A stretch of DNA of 10,203 bases from Phoronis pallida (Eukaryota; Phoronida; Phoronidae): positions 1 to 10,203 of the forward strand of contig JAOXYC010249122.1 in NCBI GenBank assembly GCA_028565715.1. The letters are read 5' to 3'. The notes beneath the pieces are model-generated. The model saw only the letters and a program-made list of their open reading frames with translations. It was not told the DNA's origin and made no database searches. The position numbers were made by a program, and so were the translations under genes. How positions within the stretch are numbered: position 1 is the stretch's first letter; each line of letters starts with the position of its first letter. Shown here one piece after another: positions 1 to 7,143 of this stretch.

Positions 1-39
1 ACGTGAACGTGTAGCTTTGTTGAAATTACACGTTCACGT
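1..39. repeat. 13-bp perfect inverted repeat at the window edge
   Basis: Bases 1-13 (acgtgaacgtgta) are exactly complementary to bases 27-39, with a 13-base loop. The left arm starts at the first base of the window, so it may continue outside. The motif ACGTGTA recurs at 7-13, 70-76 and 78-84, and inverted at 27-33. It could be the end of a foldback transposon or a cluster of ACGTG factor sites; neither can be decided here. Confidence 0.6.
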
Positions 40-84
40 TTGTGTTCAAATTTTGTGTTTGGCACAACAACGTGTATACGTGTA

Positions 85-300
85 AAAAGCAAGATGGATT
101 TTATGGAATAGTGCGGGGGAATATGCAATGCTGGAAGAGGATTATTTAGACTTTATGATGTTAGGGGGCGAACAAAACATGTTATACCTCACGTCAATGA
201 CCGACTAAGTGTAATAATACGAACTTGCTATTTGAATAACCTTTCACGTTATTTTTTTCAAACATGCAGTTTAAAATTCAAACAAAATAAAAACAAGAAC
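85..300. other. non-coding stretch, nothing recognised
   Basis: This AT-rich stretch has no reading frame of note, no RNA gene and no repeat I can support. A T-rich run on the minus strand at about 280-300 lies just downstream of the possible polyadenylation signal at 302-307. Confidence 0.5.
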
Positions 301-301
301 A

Positions 302-307
302 TTTATT
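302..307 (-). promoter_or_regulatory. possible polyadenylation signal AATAAA (minus strand)
   Basis: The minus strand reads AATAAA directly at the stop codon of the 307-548 frame, followed by a T/GT-rich stretch. The hexamer is common by chance in AT-rich sequence, so it supports the frame only weakly. Confidence 0.25.
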
Positions 308-548
308 TAACGAACATCATTATAGTTATTAGTTTTACACCCTTTGGTTGATTTCGAGCGAAATGTACAGTTAGAAAACTCCTGACGAAGGAAACAGTAC
401 GATTTCCGAAACGTTGAGAACTTAATTATTTTACTATTACATGGTGTCACTGAAAGCCTAAACCATTTAACAATAAATTCTTTTATCGGAACAAGACAAC
501 CACATTTCATAGAATTTACTATGACATGTTTCAATAACAAGTAGACTA
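307..548 (-). CDS. possible 3' exon of an unrecognised cysteine-containing protein
   Basis: I do not recognise this frame. It is open for about 78 codons on the minus strand and ends in TAA at 309-307. It contains six cysteines (a CGC pair, then four more) and many lysine and arginine residues. A minus-strand AATAAA (307-302) overlaps the stop codon and is followed by a U/GU-rich stretch, as at a 3' end. Two weak acceptors, after AATAG near 549 and after CATAG near 523, would both enter this frame in phase 1. That matches the donor phase of the candidate signal-peptide exon at 2413-2461. Only the upstream part (about 475-548) is shared with the tandem repeat units; the equivalent frame in the other units is soon closed. 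In AT-rich DNA this could be chance, so confidence is low. Confidence 0.2.
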
Positions 549-557
549 TTTTTTTGC

Positions 558-561
558 AAAA
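558..561 (-). terminator. Pol III terminator of tRNA-Lys copy 1
   Basis: AAAA on the plus strand gives a minus-strand TTTT run nine bases beyond the end of the tRNA, the usual minimal RNA polymerase III stop. Confidence 0.8.
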
Positions 562-570
562 GAAGTGTGT

Positions 571-643
571 CGCCCGAACAGGGACTCGAACCCTGGACCC
601 TCAGATTAAAAGTCTGATGCTCTACCAGCTAAGCCATCCGGGC
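571..643 (-). tRNA. tRNA-Lys(UUU): tRNA-Lys (anticodon TTT), copy 1
   Basis: This minus-strand gene is 73 nt without CCA. The acceptor stem GCCCGGA pairs with TTCGGGC (one G-T wobble), and the discriminator is G (base 571). The D arm contains the internal promoter A box TGGCTTAGCTGG. The anticodon stem TCAGA/TCTGA encloses CTTTTAA, so the anticodon is TTT. The T arm CAGGG-TTCGAGT-CCCTG contains a consensus B box, GGTTCGAGTCC. All arms close without mismatch, so the gene looks functional. It reads AAA/AAG lysine codons. A TTTT stop for RNA polymerase III follows about ten bases downstream. Confidence 0.97.
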
Positions 644-1296
644 GAACTGAAAGAAGACTCATTCTCGGATTTTTTCAAAAATTGTGAAAGCAATGACATG
701 GTCACACCGTCAAATGAGTTGATAAGTGAACAATATCAATACTGTAATATAGTCATTTAAACCGATACTCACAGCTAAAAGTTTGAAGCTTTTGATGTTA
801 TTTTTAAAACTCAAGCTCATCCATGTATTGTGTGACTTGTCGACGATGGGCACAACCAATGTTCTTGGCAATATTTGTTTTTGTCGCCACTTTTATTGAA
901 GCAATTTTTGTGAGTTGGCCAGTGTTTTTTCTGATAACCCGAAAACTCGTTGTATATTGACAGTGGAAGGTCACGTGAGAGATTAATTGCCAAATTCTTC
1001 TTCTTTTAAATATCTATTAAACCAATTAGTTAAACCCAAATAAACTTTACGTTTCAGTAGAGCATGGGGCATGATTACTACGGTTTCTGACACTTCTTTG
1101 GCCCCACACGTCTTGGCGCCAAAATTCATTAAAAGTATCAAATTCGGAATATGATTTATCTAAAACCGACTTTTTTCAAAGTTTAATTGTTAATTCGTAT
1201 AGGTAATTTAAAAAAAAATCTTTTATCGGAACAAGAAACCGCAATTCATAGAATTTAATACCTATGATATTTTTTAACAAGTAGATTATTTTTTGT

Positions 1297-1300
1297 AAAA
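1297..1300 (-). terminator. Pol III terminator of tRNA-Lys copy 2
   Basis: Minus-strand TTTT lies nine bases past the tRNA end, at the same place as in copy 1. Confidence 0.8.
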
Positions 1301-1309
1301 GAAGTGTGT

Positions 1310-1382
1310 CGCCCGAACAGGGACTCGAACCCTGGACCCTCAGATTAAAAGTCTGATGCTCTACCAGCTAAGCCATCCGGGC
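1310..1382 (-). tRNA. tRNA-Lys(UUU): tRNA-Lys (anticodon TTT), copy 2
   Basis: Base for base this is identical to copy 1 over all 73 nt, with the same A box, B box, anticodon TTT and G discriminator. Its flanks are related to those of copy 1 (a near-identical stretch of about 15 bp downstream, GAAGTGTGTC included) but carry substitutions and small indels. The contrast between an invariant gene and drifting flanks argues that the copy is under selection or homogenised by gene conversion. Confidence 0.97.
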
Positions 1383-2100
1383 GAACTGAAACAAGACCCA
1401 TCCGCAGATTTTTTCAAAAATTGTGAAATGACATGGTCTCACCGGCTAATGATTTGACTGAACAGTTTCAATATCATTATTTTTAAAACTATCATGTTTT
1501 GTGTGACTTGTCGACGATGGGCACAAAAAGTGTTGGCAATATTTGTTTTTGTCGACTTTTTTTTCTTATCTCATTTTTGTGAGTAAGGCTACATATTTTT
1601 ACTGATAACCCGAAAACTCGTTGAACATTGACAGGGGGATTATGTGAGAGATTGTAACTTTAGAAAGTTGGCAAACAAATTCTTTTTTTGGAAATCCATT
1701 AAACTAAAAGATAAAACAAACATACATGAATCTCACATACACTTATAGTGCTTAAGGCATCTTCAGCCCGTGAATTAGTATGTCATTTCCGAAACATAAA
1801 AACCCCAAGCAACTTTACGTTTCGAGTAGGGAGGCCTATTCGTTTTTAACACTTTTTTGGTCACACGTCTTGGCGTCAAAATTCACTAAAACAATTCTGA
1901 TTTCTCTAAAAACGATTTTTGTCACAGTTATTTCCACAAAGCGTCAAAAATCCAGAGTAGTGAAATTTGAAAGAAAAACTTCGACATTTGATTTTTGACG
2001 CTCTTCGAAAATATAAATCAATTATTATATCGGAACAAGAAGTATCGCTTTTTAGAATTAACTATGACATTTTTTAACAAGTACATATTTTTTTCTTTGC

Positions 2101-2104
2101 AAAA
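2101..2104 (-). terminator. Pol III terminator of tRNA-Lys copy 3
   Basis: Minus-strand TTTT lies nine bases beyond the tRNA. A minus-strand AAAAA run falls between the two. Confidence 0.75.
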
Positions 2105-2113
2105 CAAGTTTTT

Positions 2114-2186
2114 CGCCCGAACAGGGACTCGAACCCTGGACCCTCAGATTAAAAGTCTGATGCTCTACCAGCTAAGCCATCCGGGC
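2114..2186 (-). tRNA. tRNA-Lys(UUU): tRNA-Lys (anticodon TTT), copy 3
   Basis: This is the third identical 73-nt copy. Its flanks are the most diverged of the three: downstream it has AAAACTTG where copies 1 and 2 have ACACACTTC, and upstream ATCAGATCGCC-type sequence replaces CAGTTCGCC. The gene still has complete A and B boxes and fully paired arms. It is the copy nearest the GC-rich island. All three copies are transcribed toward the left edge. Confidence 0.97.
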
Positions 2187-2412
2187 GATCTGACATAAAA
2201 CATATCCGCAGATTTTGTTCAAAAAGTGCTGTAAAATGAAACATGTATTCTGACCTCGCCATTTGATTAGTCTGACAAGACAAAGTCAATATTTCTATCC
2301 CAACGAAGCCCAAGAAATTGTCCTTTTTGTCAGTTTTTGTCAATTTTCATTCCTGTTGGTAAATGTTATTGTTGAATGTGATTTTTTTTATAATTGTAAC
2401 AAACTAACTTAC

Positions 2413-2461
2413 CCATCACTCCTGCTACAAACAAAAAGCATAGTACAATTTGTCTAACCAT
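2413..2461 (-). CDS. candidate first coding exon encoding a signal peptide
   Basis: I do not recognise the gene. On the minus strand an ATG at 2461-2459 lies in a strong initiation context (A at -3, G at +4). It opens MVRQIVLCFLFVAGVMG, a short basic start followed by a hydrophobic core typical of a secretory signal peptide. The frame then meets an excellent donor, G|GTAAGT (donor bases 2412-2407), in phase 1. Phase 1 introns right after the signal peptide are common in genes for secreted proteins. A TATA box lies 58-69 bases upstream of the ATG, leaving room for a 5' UTR of about 30 bases. Unspliced, the frame stops about 15 codons further on. I could not place the next exon with confidence; the 307-548 frame is one phase-compatible candidate, and the tRNA-Lys array would then lie in an intron. 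A chance ATG is the main alternative. Confidence 0.4.
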
Positions 2462-2499
2462 TCTTGCAAATGATGTCGCCGACGAAAACAATCTAGCGT

Positions 2500-2615
2500 G
2501 AAGCACACCTCCGCATTACCTTTTTATAGAGATGGTGTGGCGGCGCGCGCCGTGGAAACACCTCCGACACACCCCGGGACACCCGTCACCCTCACTGGCG
2601 AAATTGGTGTGCGTG
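2500..2615. promoter_or_regulatory. GC-rich, CpG-containing promoter-like island with GGTGT cluster
   Basis: This patch is far richer in G+C than the DNA around it. It holds six GGTGT/ACACC cores (2505-2509, 2534-2538, 2558-2562, 2569-2573, 2579-2583, 2606-2610), which resemble T-box half sites or CACC-box/KLF sites. It also has a 12-bp palindrome, CGGCGCGCGCCG (2541-2552), and a direct repeat ACACCTCCG at 2505-2513 and 2558-2566. With the minus-strand TATA box inside it, the simplest reading is a proximal promoter for the 2461 exon. No coding frame in it looks conserved. Confidence 0.4.
2519..2528 (-). promoter_or_regulatory. TATA box TATAAAAAGG (minus strand)
   Basis: The minus strand reads TATAAAAAGG at 2528-2519, a full match to a strong TATA element. 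A start site 25-32 bases downstream would fall near 2496-2488, upstream of the signal-peptide ATG at 2461. It sits at the downstream edge of a GC-rich island, as a TATA box with proximal sites would. Confidence 0.5.
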
Positions 2616-2619
2616 AGAA

Positions 2620-3600
2620 ACGAACATCTTTGTTTTTGCCTTGTGTAATAAAAATTATGTCAATTTATGATATCGGCTTCACACTAGCAATATAATGTCA
2701 ATTCGATGACTTGGTCCCGAAAATTCATCACACTAAATTTGCTATAGCACTATAGCTAAATATAAAGATGTCGACGGTAACAACCACTTTTATACCGCAT
2801 ATATTATCGGGTGTTCAATTAAAAGCGGGCTTCATAGGCTATTTTTTGGCTTCGAATTTTCTCAAGGAAAGGTTTTATTGTCTTTTAAAATTACATAACT
2901 ATCAAGTTTGAGTATTTTATTATTGGTCATTCAGATAAAATTTTAGGGAAATTGTCAGGTGTTGCGTGATTGTAAATTTTCTCTTGATTGTCGCAGGAGC
3001 CGAAAATAGGAAACTTATGTGATAAATTGGGTTATCAGTTTTATCCGGCTGAACAATTATATAAGTCTGTTAATTACAAGCAGTTACCTGGAGTCTTACC
3101 AAATTAACATTCTTATGACGATGACTGCTGAAATTTTATTTTGAAATCAACATACAGTATCGAAAAGCATCTTCTCAAGGATCACGCCACCCTTTTTGAT
3201 TAGTGCTGCATTTTTCATTTCCCCGCAAGTTAATTAGTGTTTTAGCAAATTTTTAAAAAATCGCATCAATCAGGTTGAATTTTTTTTTTTGAAAACATAA
3301 AATAAAAATGGTCAGAAAAGCTTTATTAGTTTGATATTTTTTGTCGTTACCGAAAAAGGAAAATCATTAACCATGATAGTTGACTAAAGCAGCTTCAATT
3401 CGCATACCTACCTGTCAATCCGCTCCCGGTTTTACCGCCGTGAGTCACAGTCTCACGGTTTTTTCAGTGTTCAAACTCACGATCTAGCGGTTTCTCCTTT
3501 GATTCTCTCTTTTTTTTCTTAAAACTGTTAAAAAATTAACATGTGCGCAAAGTTAACGACCAAGTTTAAAAATGGATTGTCATTTTTTTCAATTTTGGAG
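2620..3600. other. non-coding stretch, no gene recognised
   Basis: I find no exon, RNA gene or transposon here. Minor items are homopolymer T runs (about 3281-3290 and 3509-3518) and a 7-bp hairpin, CCGTGAG/CTCACGG, at 3438-3444 and 3452-3458. The hairpin is followed by a T run, but I would not call it a terminator in a eukaryote. The open frame at 3541-3726 has no supporting splice sites or recognisable sequence. Confidence 0.5.
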
Positions 3601-3607
3601 TCATGTC

Positions 3608-3659
3608 TTGGGGGAGACCCCCAAACCCCCACCAATAGGACCCCTCCCATTCCCTCCCC
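3608..3659. other. C-rich tract: hairpin plus G-quadruplex-capable motif (minus strand)
   Basis: TTGGGGG (3608-3614) pairs with CCCCCAA (3618-3624) around a 3-base loop. Just downstream, 3641-3659 reads CCCC-T-CCC-ATT-CCC-T-CCCC. On the minus strand this gives four runs of three or more G with loops of 1, 3 and 1 bases, a canonical quadruplex pattern. It is an isolated C-rich patch about 120-200 bp upstream of the promoter-like region at 3770-3870. Confidence 0.55.
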
Positions 3660-3769
3660 TCGCCGCAACTTCAAAATTACTGCTTCGCAGTCTTTCCAGA
3701 ACAATCTCCCGCTTTTTATTCTTTAGAGATTGAAAGCTTTCGGAACAACTCAGCGTATGATCGTTACAA

Positions 3770-3870
3770 CTTGCATAAAGATGGCGCTGTGTTCCCGGTA
3801 TCCTAGTTTGGGCATTGGCCGCTAGACGTCAGTCTGTACCAAAATGGCGTCGTTGGAGACGAAAGTGTAG
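3770..3870 (+). promoter_or_regulatory. TATA-less promoter-like patch with ATGGCG motifs
   Basis: AAGATGGCG (3779-3787) and AAAATGGCG (3841-3849) resemble YY1-type initiator motifs. Between them are an inverted CCAAT box (ATTGG, 3815-3819) and a CRE-like core, GACGTCA. The second ATGGCG opens a tiny frame of eight codons (MASLETKV) that stops at 3870. The patch lies about 0.7 kb upstream of the ccdc103 start codon. A donor-like GTAAGA at 3941 could join a leader exon here to the acceptor at 4523. It could equally belong to an unseen transcript. Confidence 0.35.
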
Positions 3871-4522
3871 AAAAATCTCTCTACTTTATGATTATTAAGT
3901 TATTTAGGGACCTTATCTCTTCTTTATTTGCCTGGAAATAGTAAGACAAGTAGGCCTATGCAGCTTTAAGCACTTAAGATCGGTATTTTATAGAAGAGAT
4001 CAGCAGGAATAACCCCCTTCGCCCTTCGGCCAGTTCATGATGATAAAAATTACAGAATTGTTTGTTTCAATATTTGTTCTGTTACTTTGTAAATGGTCAA
4101 ACCTTAGCTAATGAGTTATTGGGATGATTGTTTACACTGATTTGTTTCAAGCTTAATTCTTTGTCTTAATCCACTCGAGTCCAGTGATTTGTCAAACACT
4201 GAAACAGTGGTCTCTTTCTCGTAGCCAATGTGTAATTAATGTTACTTGGTTTCGGTTATTTAATGCTCAAACATTGATGAAGCTTAGTGGTCCCCAACTC
4301 ATGTTAACAATAGGCAATATTTCCCTTGTAGGAGTGCCACATAGTTCAAATTATAACCCAACTCCAGAATCTGATAGCTGAAGCTCAATTCTAACTTCGT
4401 AGTATCACAGTGAGGATTCACCTGGGCTAGTTTTTACCAACTCTGACATTTTCCCCACTGTCAATGCATATATAAAAGTCATGCTCCATTTGTTCAATCT
4501 GATCACATATCTTCTAATTTCA
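3871..4522 (+). other. ccdc103 upstream region: 5' UTR intron or outron
   Basis: No coding exon is visible. The stretch ends in a good acceptor, CTTCTAATTTCAG (4511-4523), nine bases before the ccdc103 ATG. A forkhead core, TGTTTAC, lies at 4129-4135. It is the inverse of GTAAACA, the FOXJ1-type core used by many motile-cilia genes, and may be chance. A GTAAGA at 3941 is a possible 5' UTR donor. Confidence 0.4.
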
Positions 4523-4523
4523 G
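4511..4523 (+). promoter_or_regulatory. 3' splice acceptor just upstream of the ccdc103 start codon
   Basis: CTTCTAATTTCAG has a pyrimidine tract and CAG, leaving only AACTTAGAA before the ATG. It is either the end of a 5' UTR intron or a spliced-leader trans-splicing site. The very short leader would fit the latter in a lineage that trans-splices. Confidence 0.6.
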
Positions 4524-4532
4524 AACTTAGAA

Positions 4533-6059
4533 ATGGCATTAGCAGACAAAGATCACATCGACTTTGATAAACTTGAACGTGAATTGAATAGTGCTGTAGA
4601 AGAAGATAAGAAGTACTGGCAGAAAAATGATGCAAAGTTCCGAGCAGTCGAACAAAAAGTGGGCACTTATGAGGAGTTTAGGTAGGCTACTTAACATAAA
4701 TGAATTACATTCTAGTTTACTACATTCCCAATTAGTGTATGGATTTTTAAAATTCATACAGGACTTAGATCAAGGGTGGCTATGGTTGTCAGAATGTCAG
4801 TAACAAAGATTGAAAAAAAATGGTGTTGGCTTGTTAAAACAGTATTAAAGTAAAACCAACATATGCTTCTAAATCTACTTGTGTATTTGACTTAATTGTA
4901 ATTTTAGAACTGCCTTAGTTTGGTTACAACGTAACTTTATTTTTACAAAAGGATTTGTCAAGCACTCAATGCCTTTATTATTGCATTTTAGTGTTTTAAT
5001 AAACTCATTCGTAAATTGTTACAGACTGATAGTAATGGAATTCTTAATTATTAGTATTGCAGTCTCTACATTGTTCTAATTTTATTTCAGAGATATTGTC
5101 CAAGCAGCACATTTACGTCCCCTTGAAAAAGATGACAAGTTTAAAGATGAAAAGTTTCAACAACAATGGAACATCAGTGCATCAAAAACAAAAGACAAAA
5201 TTAAACTGGATGGAAAAGAAATTGCCAAGGTATGGTAATAGTTAGGCTTGTAGTCTACCATGCTTTTAACCAAGGTAGACTGTACAAGCATTAAAAGTTA
5301 TCGTATATTAAGTGGACACCTCAGCTTAGCAGATCTATTTTTTTTCAGTCCCAAATGCATTTAAATATAAGTAATTAATTTCCGAAGGTGATGTGTAAGG
5401 TGGGGTAGCTTGTATTTTTTTCTAAAAGCAAAAGTGGTAGAATTTACTCGTCACATTTCAGTTAAAAGATTTGAAAATGCTTATTTCTCTTGAACAGTCA
5501 CAATTGTCGAGTCATTTGTCACACCTAAGTGATTCGAACAATTGAAGGTCATGTTTTGCAGCAGAAAACAGTTTATAATTACAGCCAGGATGAAAATTAG
5601 TAACACTGTTCATGAGGTATCTATTCTGTTTCAAACGAATATGCTTAAAGATAGTCTTATTTATTTTTTCAGAATGATGGCAACACTCCCAAAAATGGTC
5701 ATGAATTTGCAAGAGACTGGAAGCGATACTACAAAACAGAGGAAGAAAAATTGAATTTTCTGTTAAGTCTCGGTGGATCAACAATAAAAGATATTTTCAA
5801 GGCTGAAATTAGCATGGGTCTTCTCGGGGAACTGATTTCTGTGTTGACAAACTTTAAAGATGAATATATTTGTGTTGTTGTGGACATTCTTGAAGCACTT
5901 ACTACAGCAAATCGTTTCCAGTTATCGCTCAACTTTCTGAGTAAGCAGGAAGTTGACAAATGTAAACAATTATTTGAATCTTTGTTGGAACGAAGGAAAT
6001 GCAGTGAATTGCTGACAATTGAGAGATTAGACTCTTTACAAAAGGTTTACTGTAAATAG
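4533..6059 (+). CDS. ccdc103: CCDC103, dynein axonemal assembly/attachment factor (complete, 3 coding exons)
   Basis: The coding exons are 4533-4681, 5091-5229 and 5673-6059. Introns of 409 and 443 bp are GT-AG in phases 2 and 0. The joined frame has 224 codons plus TAG, close to vertebrate CCDC103 (about 240). Residues about 5-70 form a charged, probably coiled-coil segment matching the family's N-terminal dynein-attachment region, with the hallmark strings FRAVEQKV, TYEEFRDIV and HLRPLEK. Residues about 108-205 match the C-terminal RPAP3_C-like domain: FARDWKRYY (108-116), FLLSLGG (125-131), MGLLGELI (144-151) and NRFQLSLNFLS. In vertebrates CCDC103 is an oligomerising factor needed to assemble and anchor axonemal dynein arms; its loss causes primary ciliary dyskinesia. 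I infer the same role here. The ATG (context GAAATGG) is chosen because the family N-terminus starts there, just after an acceptor. The middle linker (about 75-105) is unlike vertebrates, as is usual. Confidence 0.93.
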
Positions 6060-6103
6060 CGCACCGTATCTGCTATTGGAATGAATTGTTGGAAGTGTTT
6101 GTC

Positions 6104-6128
6104 AGTCACCATAGTAGCTATGGTGACT
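6104..6128 (+). other. perfect 11-bp hairpin in the ccdc103 3' UTR
   Basis: AGTCACCATAG (6104-6114) is exactly complementary to CTATGGTGACT (6118-6128), leaving a 3-base loop TAG. It lies 45 bases after the stop codon and 41 bases before the polyadenylation signal, so it would be in the mature mRNA. Confidence 0.7.
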
Positions 6129-6168
6129 CAAGGATCTTCAATTATTTCTCACTGAGTGACACTTAAGG

Positions 6169-6174
6169 AATAAA
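6169..6174 (+). promoter_or_regulatory. ccdc103 polyadenylation signal AATAAA
   Basis: A canonical AATAAA lies 110 bases past the stop codon, followed within 20-30 bases by a T-rich run (TATTTTATTTTT). This predicts a 3' UTR of about 130 bases. Confidence 0.75.
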
Positions 6175-6204
6175 TCTAATGGAGTCTATTTTATTTTTCT
6201 AATA

Positions 6205-6515
6205 TAAGCATGATTTTAAAAACATGTTAAAATGTAGAAAACCTAGTGTCAACAAAAAAACAATGAAAAATTAAATTGAAAAACATTTGTGAAAAATTAA
6301 TATTTCAAGCCGAATTTTTCGTTGCACGACTATCATTGGAATAAAACATACAACTATTTTTTCTATGGAAACAACAATTTTGCTGTTTTGAAAAATTTAT
6401 TATAAATATAAATTTTCAGTAAGTACAAAATTTGTTGGTTACAAACAGAATTTGTGGTATTCATATAGATCCTCAATCAAGATTTTAGAAGTACCCCAAT
6501 GAAGTTCTAATGCAA
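6205..6515. other. AT-rich spacer, nothing recognised
   Basis: Downstream of the predicted ccdc103 3' end there is only AT-rich sequence with A and T runs. I see no exon, RNA gene or repeat. Confidence 0.5.
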
Positions 6516-6568
6516 ACATTTTTATATATAAAAATATATGAAGTGCCGGTACTGACTTGTGTAAAATG

Positions 6569-6680
6569 TGTATAAATAAATAAATAGAAGAAGGAGGAAG
6601 GGCCAACGCCCGGAACGTCTGGTTTTACATTTTTAATATATTCTGACTTTTTAACCGTCTTCTATTTATTTATTTATACA
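6569..6680. repeat. foldback element with 23-bp perfect inverted repeats
   Basis: Bases 6569-6591 are exactly complementary to 6658-6680. The arm includes (ATAA)n-type sequence (TATAAATAAATAAATAG). The 66-base loop contains a GC-rich mini-hairpin, GGGC-CAAC-GCCC, near 6600. A 17-bp direct repeat, ACATTTTTATATATAAA, occurs at 6516-6532 and 6678-6694, bracketing or overlapping the foldback. It could be a small foldback/MITE insertion or a long RNA hairpin. Confidence 0.65.
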
Positions 6681-6995
6681 TTTTTATATATAAACATGCA
6701 ACCTGAATTTTGTTGCAAAAATGTTTTTCATAGAAACATACAACCCAGAGATTGTCAAAAACAGAAATTCCATTACCTATATCACTGTGGCCAATCACAT
6801 GACTAATGGACAAATCCGAAATAGGGAAGGAACATAGGTTTTTCATCCTATGTTGAATGCAATGGACTAGAACGCACCCTAAACCACAGTTGGTATTATC
6901 AACAAGTAAGCACATAATTTTCTCACGACAGTTAATTATTTTTTTGCTAGTCGATGCAAAACTTTTTCGAACTTAGTGCTAGATTCCTTACACCC

Positions 6996-7141
6996 TGTAG
7001 TATCGCACCGTATGGTGCTGCCACCTTTTATGAGTATTTGTAACGGTTCCGGAAGCCATAGAATAAACGGTGTAAACGTACATAAGAATGTCGTCTCTAT
7101 TGATCTAATCAAATCGCACGTTTATAGCATCAGCAACAACA
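6996..7141 (+). mobile_element. 5' LTR of a decayed Ty3/gypsy-type retrotransposon
   Basis: The proposed LTR begins TGTAGTATCG and ends CAACAACA, so it has TGT...ACA ends and is 146 bp long. An AATAAA (7062-7067) lies inside. The 3' boundary is set by the primer-binding site two bases further on. The 5' boundary is inferred from the TG and an expected short LTR. No second LTR copy is seen in the window, so the element is 3'-truncated. Confidence 0.6.
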
Positions 7142-7143
7142 AA

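Larger units (their letters stand above)
475..2250. repeat. tandem segmental duplication carrying tRNA-Lys genes
   Basis: The same block order recurs. A TATCGGAACAAG motif lies about 80-90 bp left of each tRNA, near 484, 1224 and 2028. The tRNA follows, then a conserved flank (GATTTT..TTCAAAAA). Further right, units 1 and 2 also share blocks near 830-895/1497-1555 (GACTTGTCGACGATGGGCAC), 930-985/1600-1652 (CTGATAACCCGAAAACTCGT) and 1100-1135/1855-1890 (CACACGTCTTGGCG). Spacing is about 740 bp, then about 804 bp. The third unit is incomplete and loses homology soon after about 2250. Flanks differ by substitutions and indels while the three tRNAs are identical. The DNA between the tRNAs holds only these repeated blocks; I see no other gene there. 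Confidence 0.9.

Noticed and set aside
644-655. Splice-acceptor-like TTTCAG directly upstream of tRNA copies 1 and 2 on the minus strand
   Set aside because: It is not preserved well in copy 3, and tRNA genes are Pol III units; probably chance within the duplicated flank.
554-760. Open frame over tRNA-Lys copy 1 (and the similar one at 1995-2198)
   Set aside because: The shared peptide is just the antisense translation of the tRNA gene.
2149-2343. Minus-strand frame right after the signal-peptide exon
   Set aside because: It overlaps tRNA copy 3, and the nearest acceptor (after CCAACAG) runs into an in-frame TGA within a few codons in the usable phases.
2498-2695. Plus-strand frame through the GC-rich island
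   Set aside because: The openness is explained by few stop codons in GC-rich DNA. The minus-strand promoter reading accounts for the sequence better.
3438-3458. Hairpin plus T run resembling a bacterial intrinsic terminator
   Set aside because: The window is eukaryotic and no gene ends there.
3541-3726. Plus-strand frame with proline-rich tail
   Set aside because: It is driven by the C-rich tract; no splice sites, homology or start context support it.
4405-4757. Two minus-strand frames opposite ccdc103 exon 1
   Set aside because: They are shadows of the coding exon; no splice or family support.
5512-5959. Minus-strand frames opposite ccdc103 exon 3
   Set aside because: They are antisense shadows of an exon whose plus-strand frame clearly matches CCDC103.
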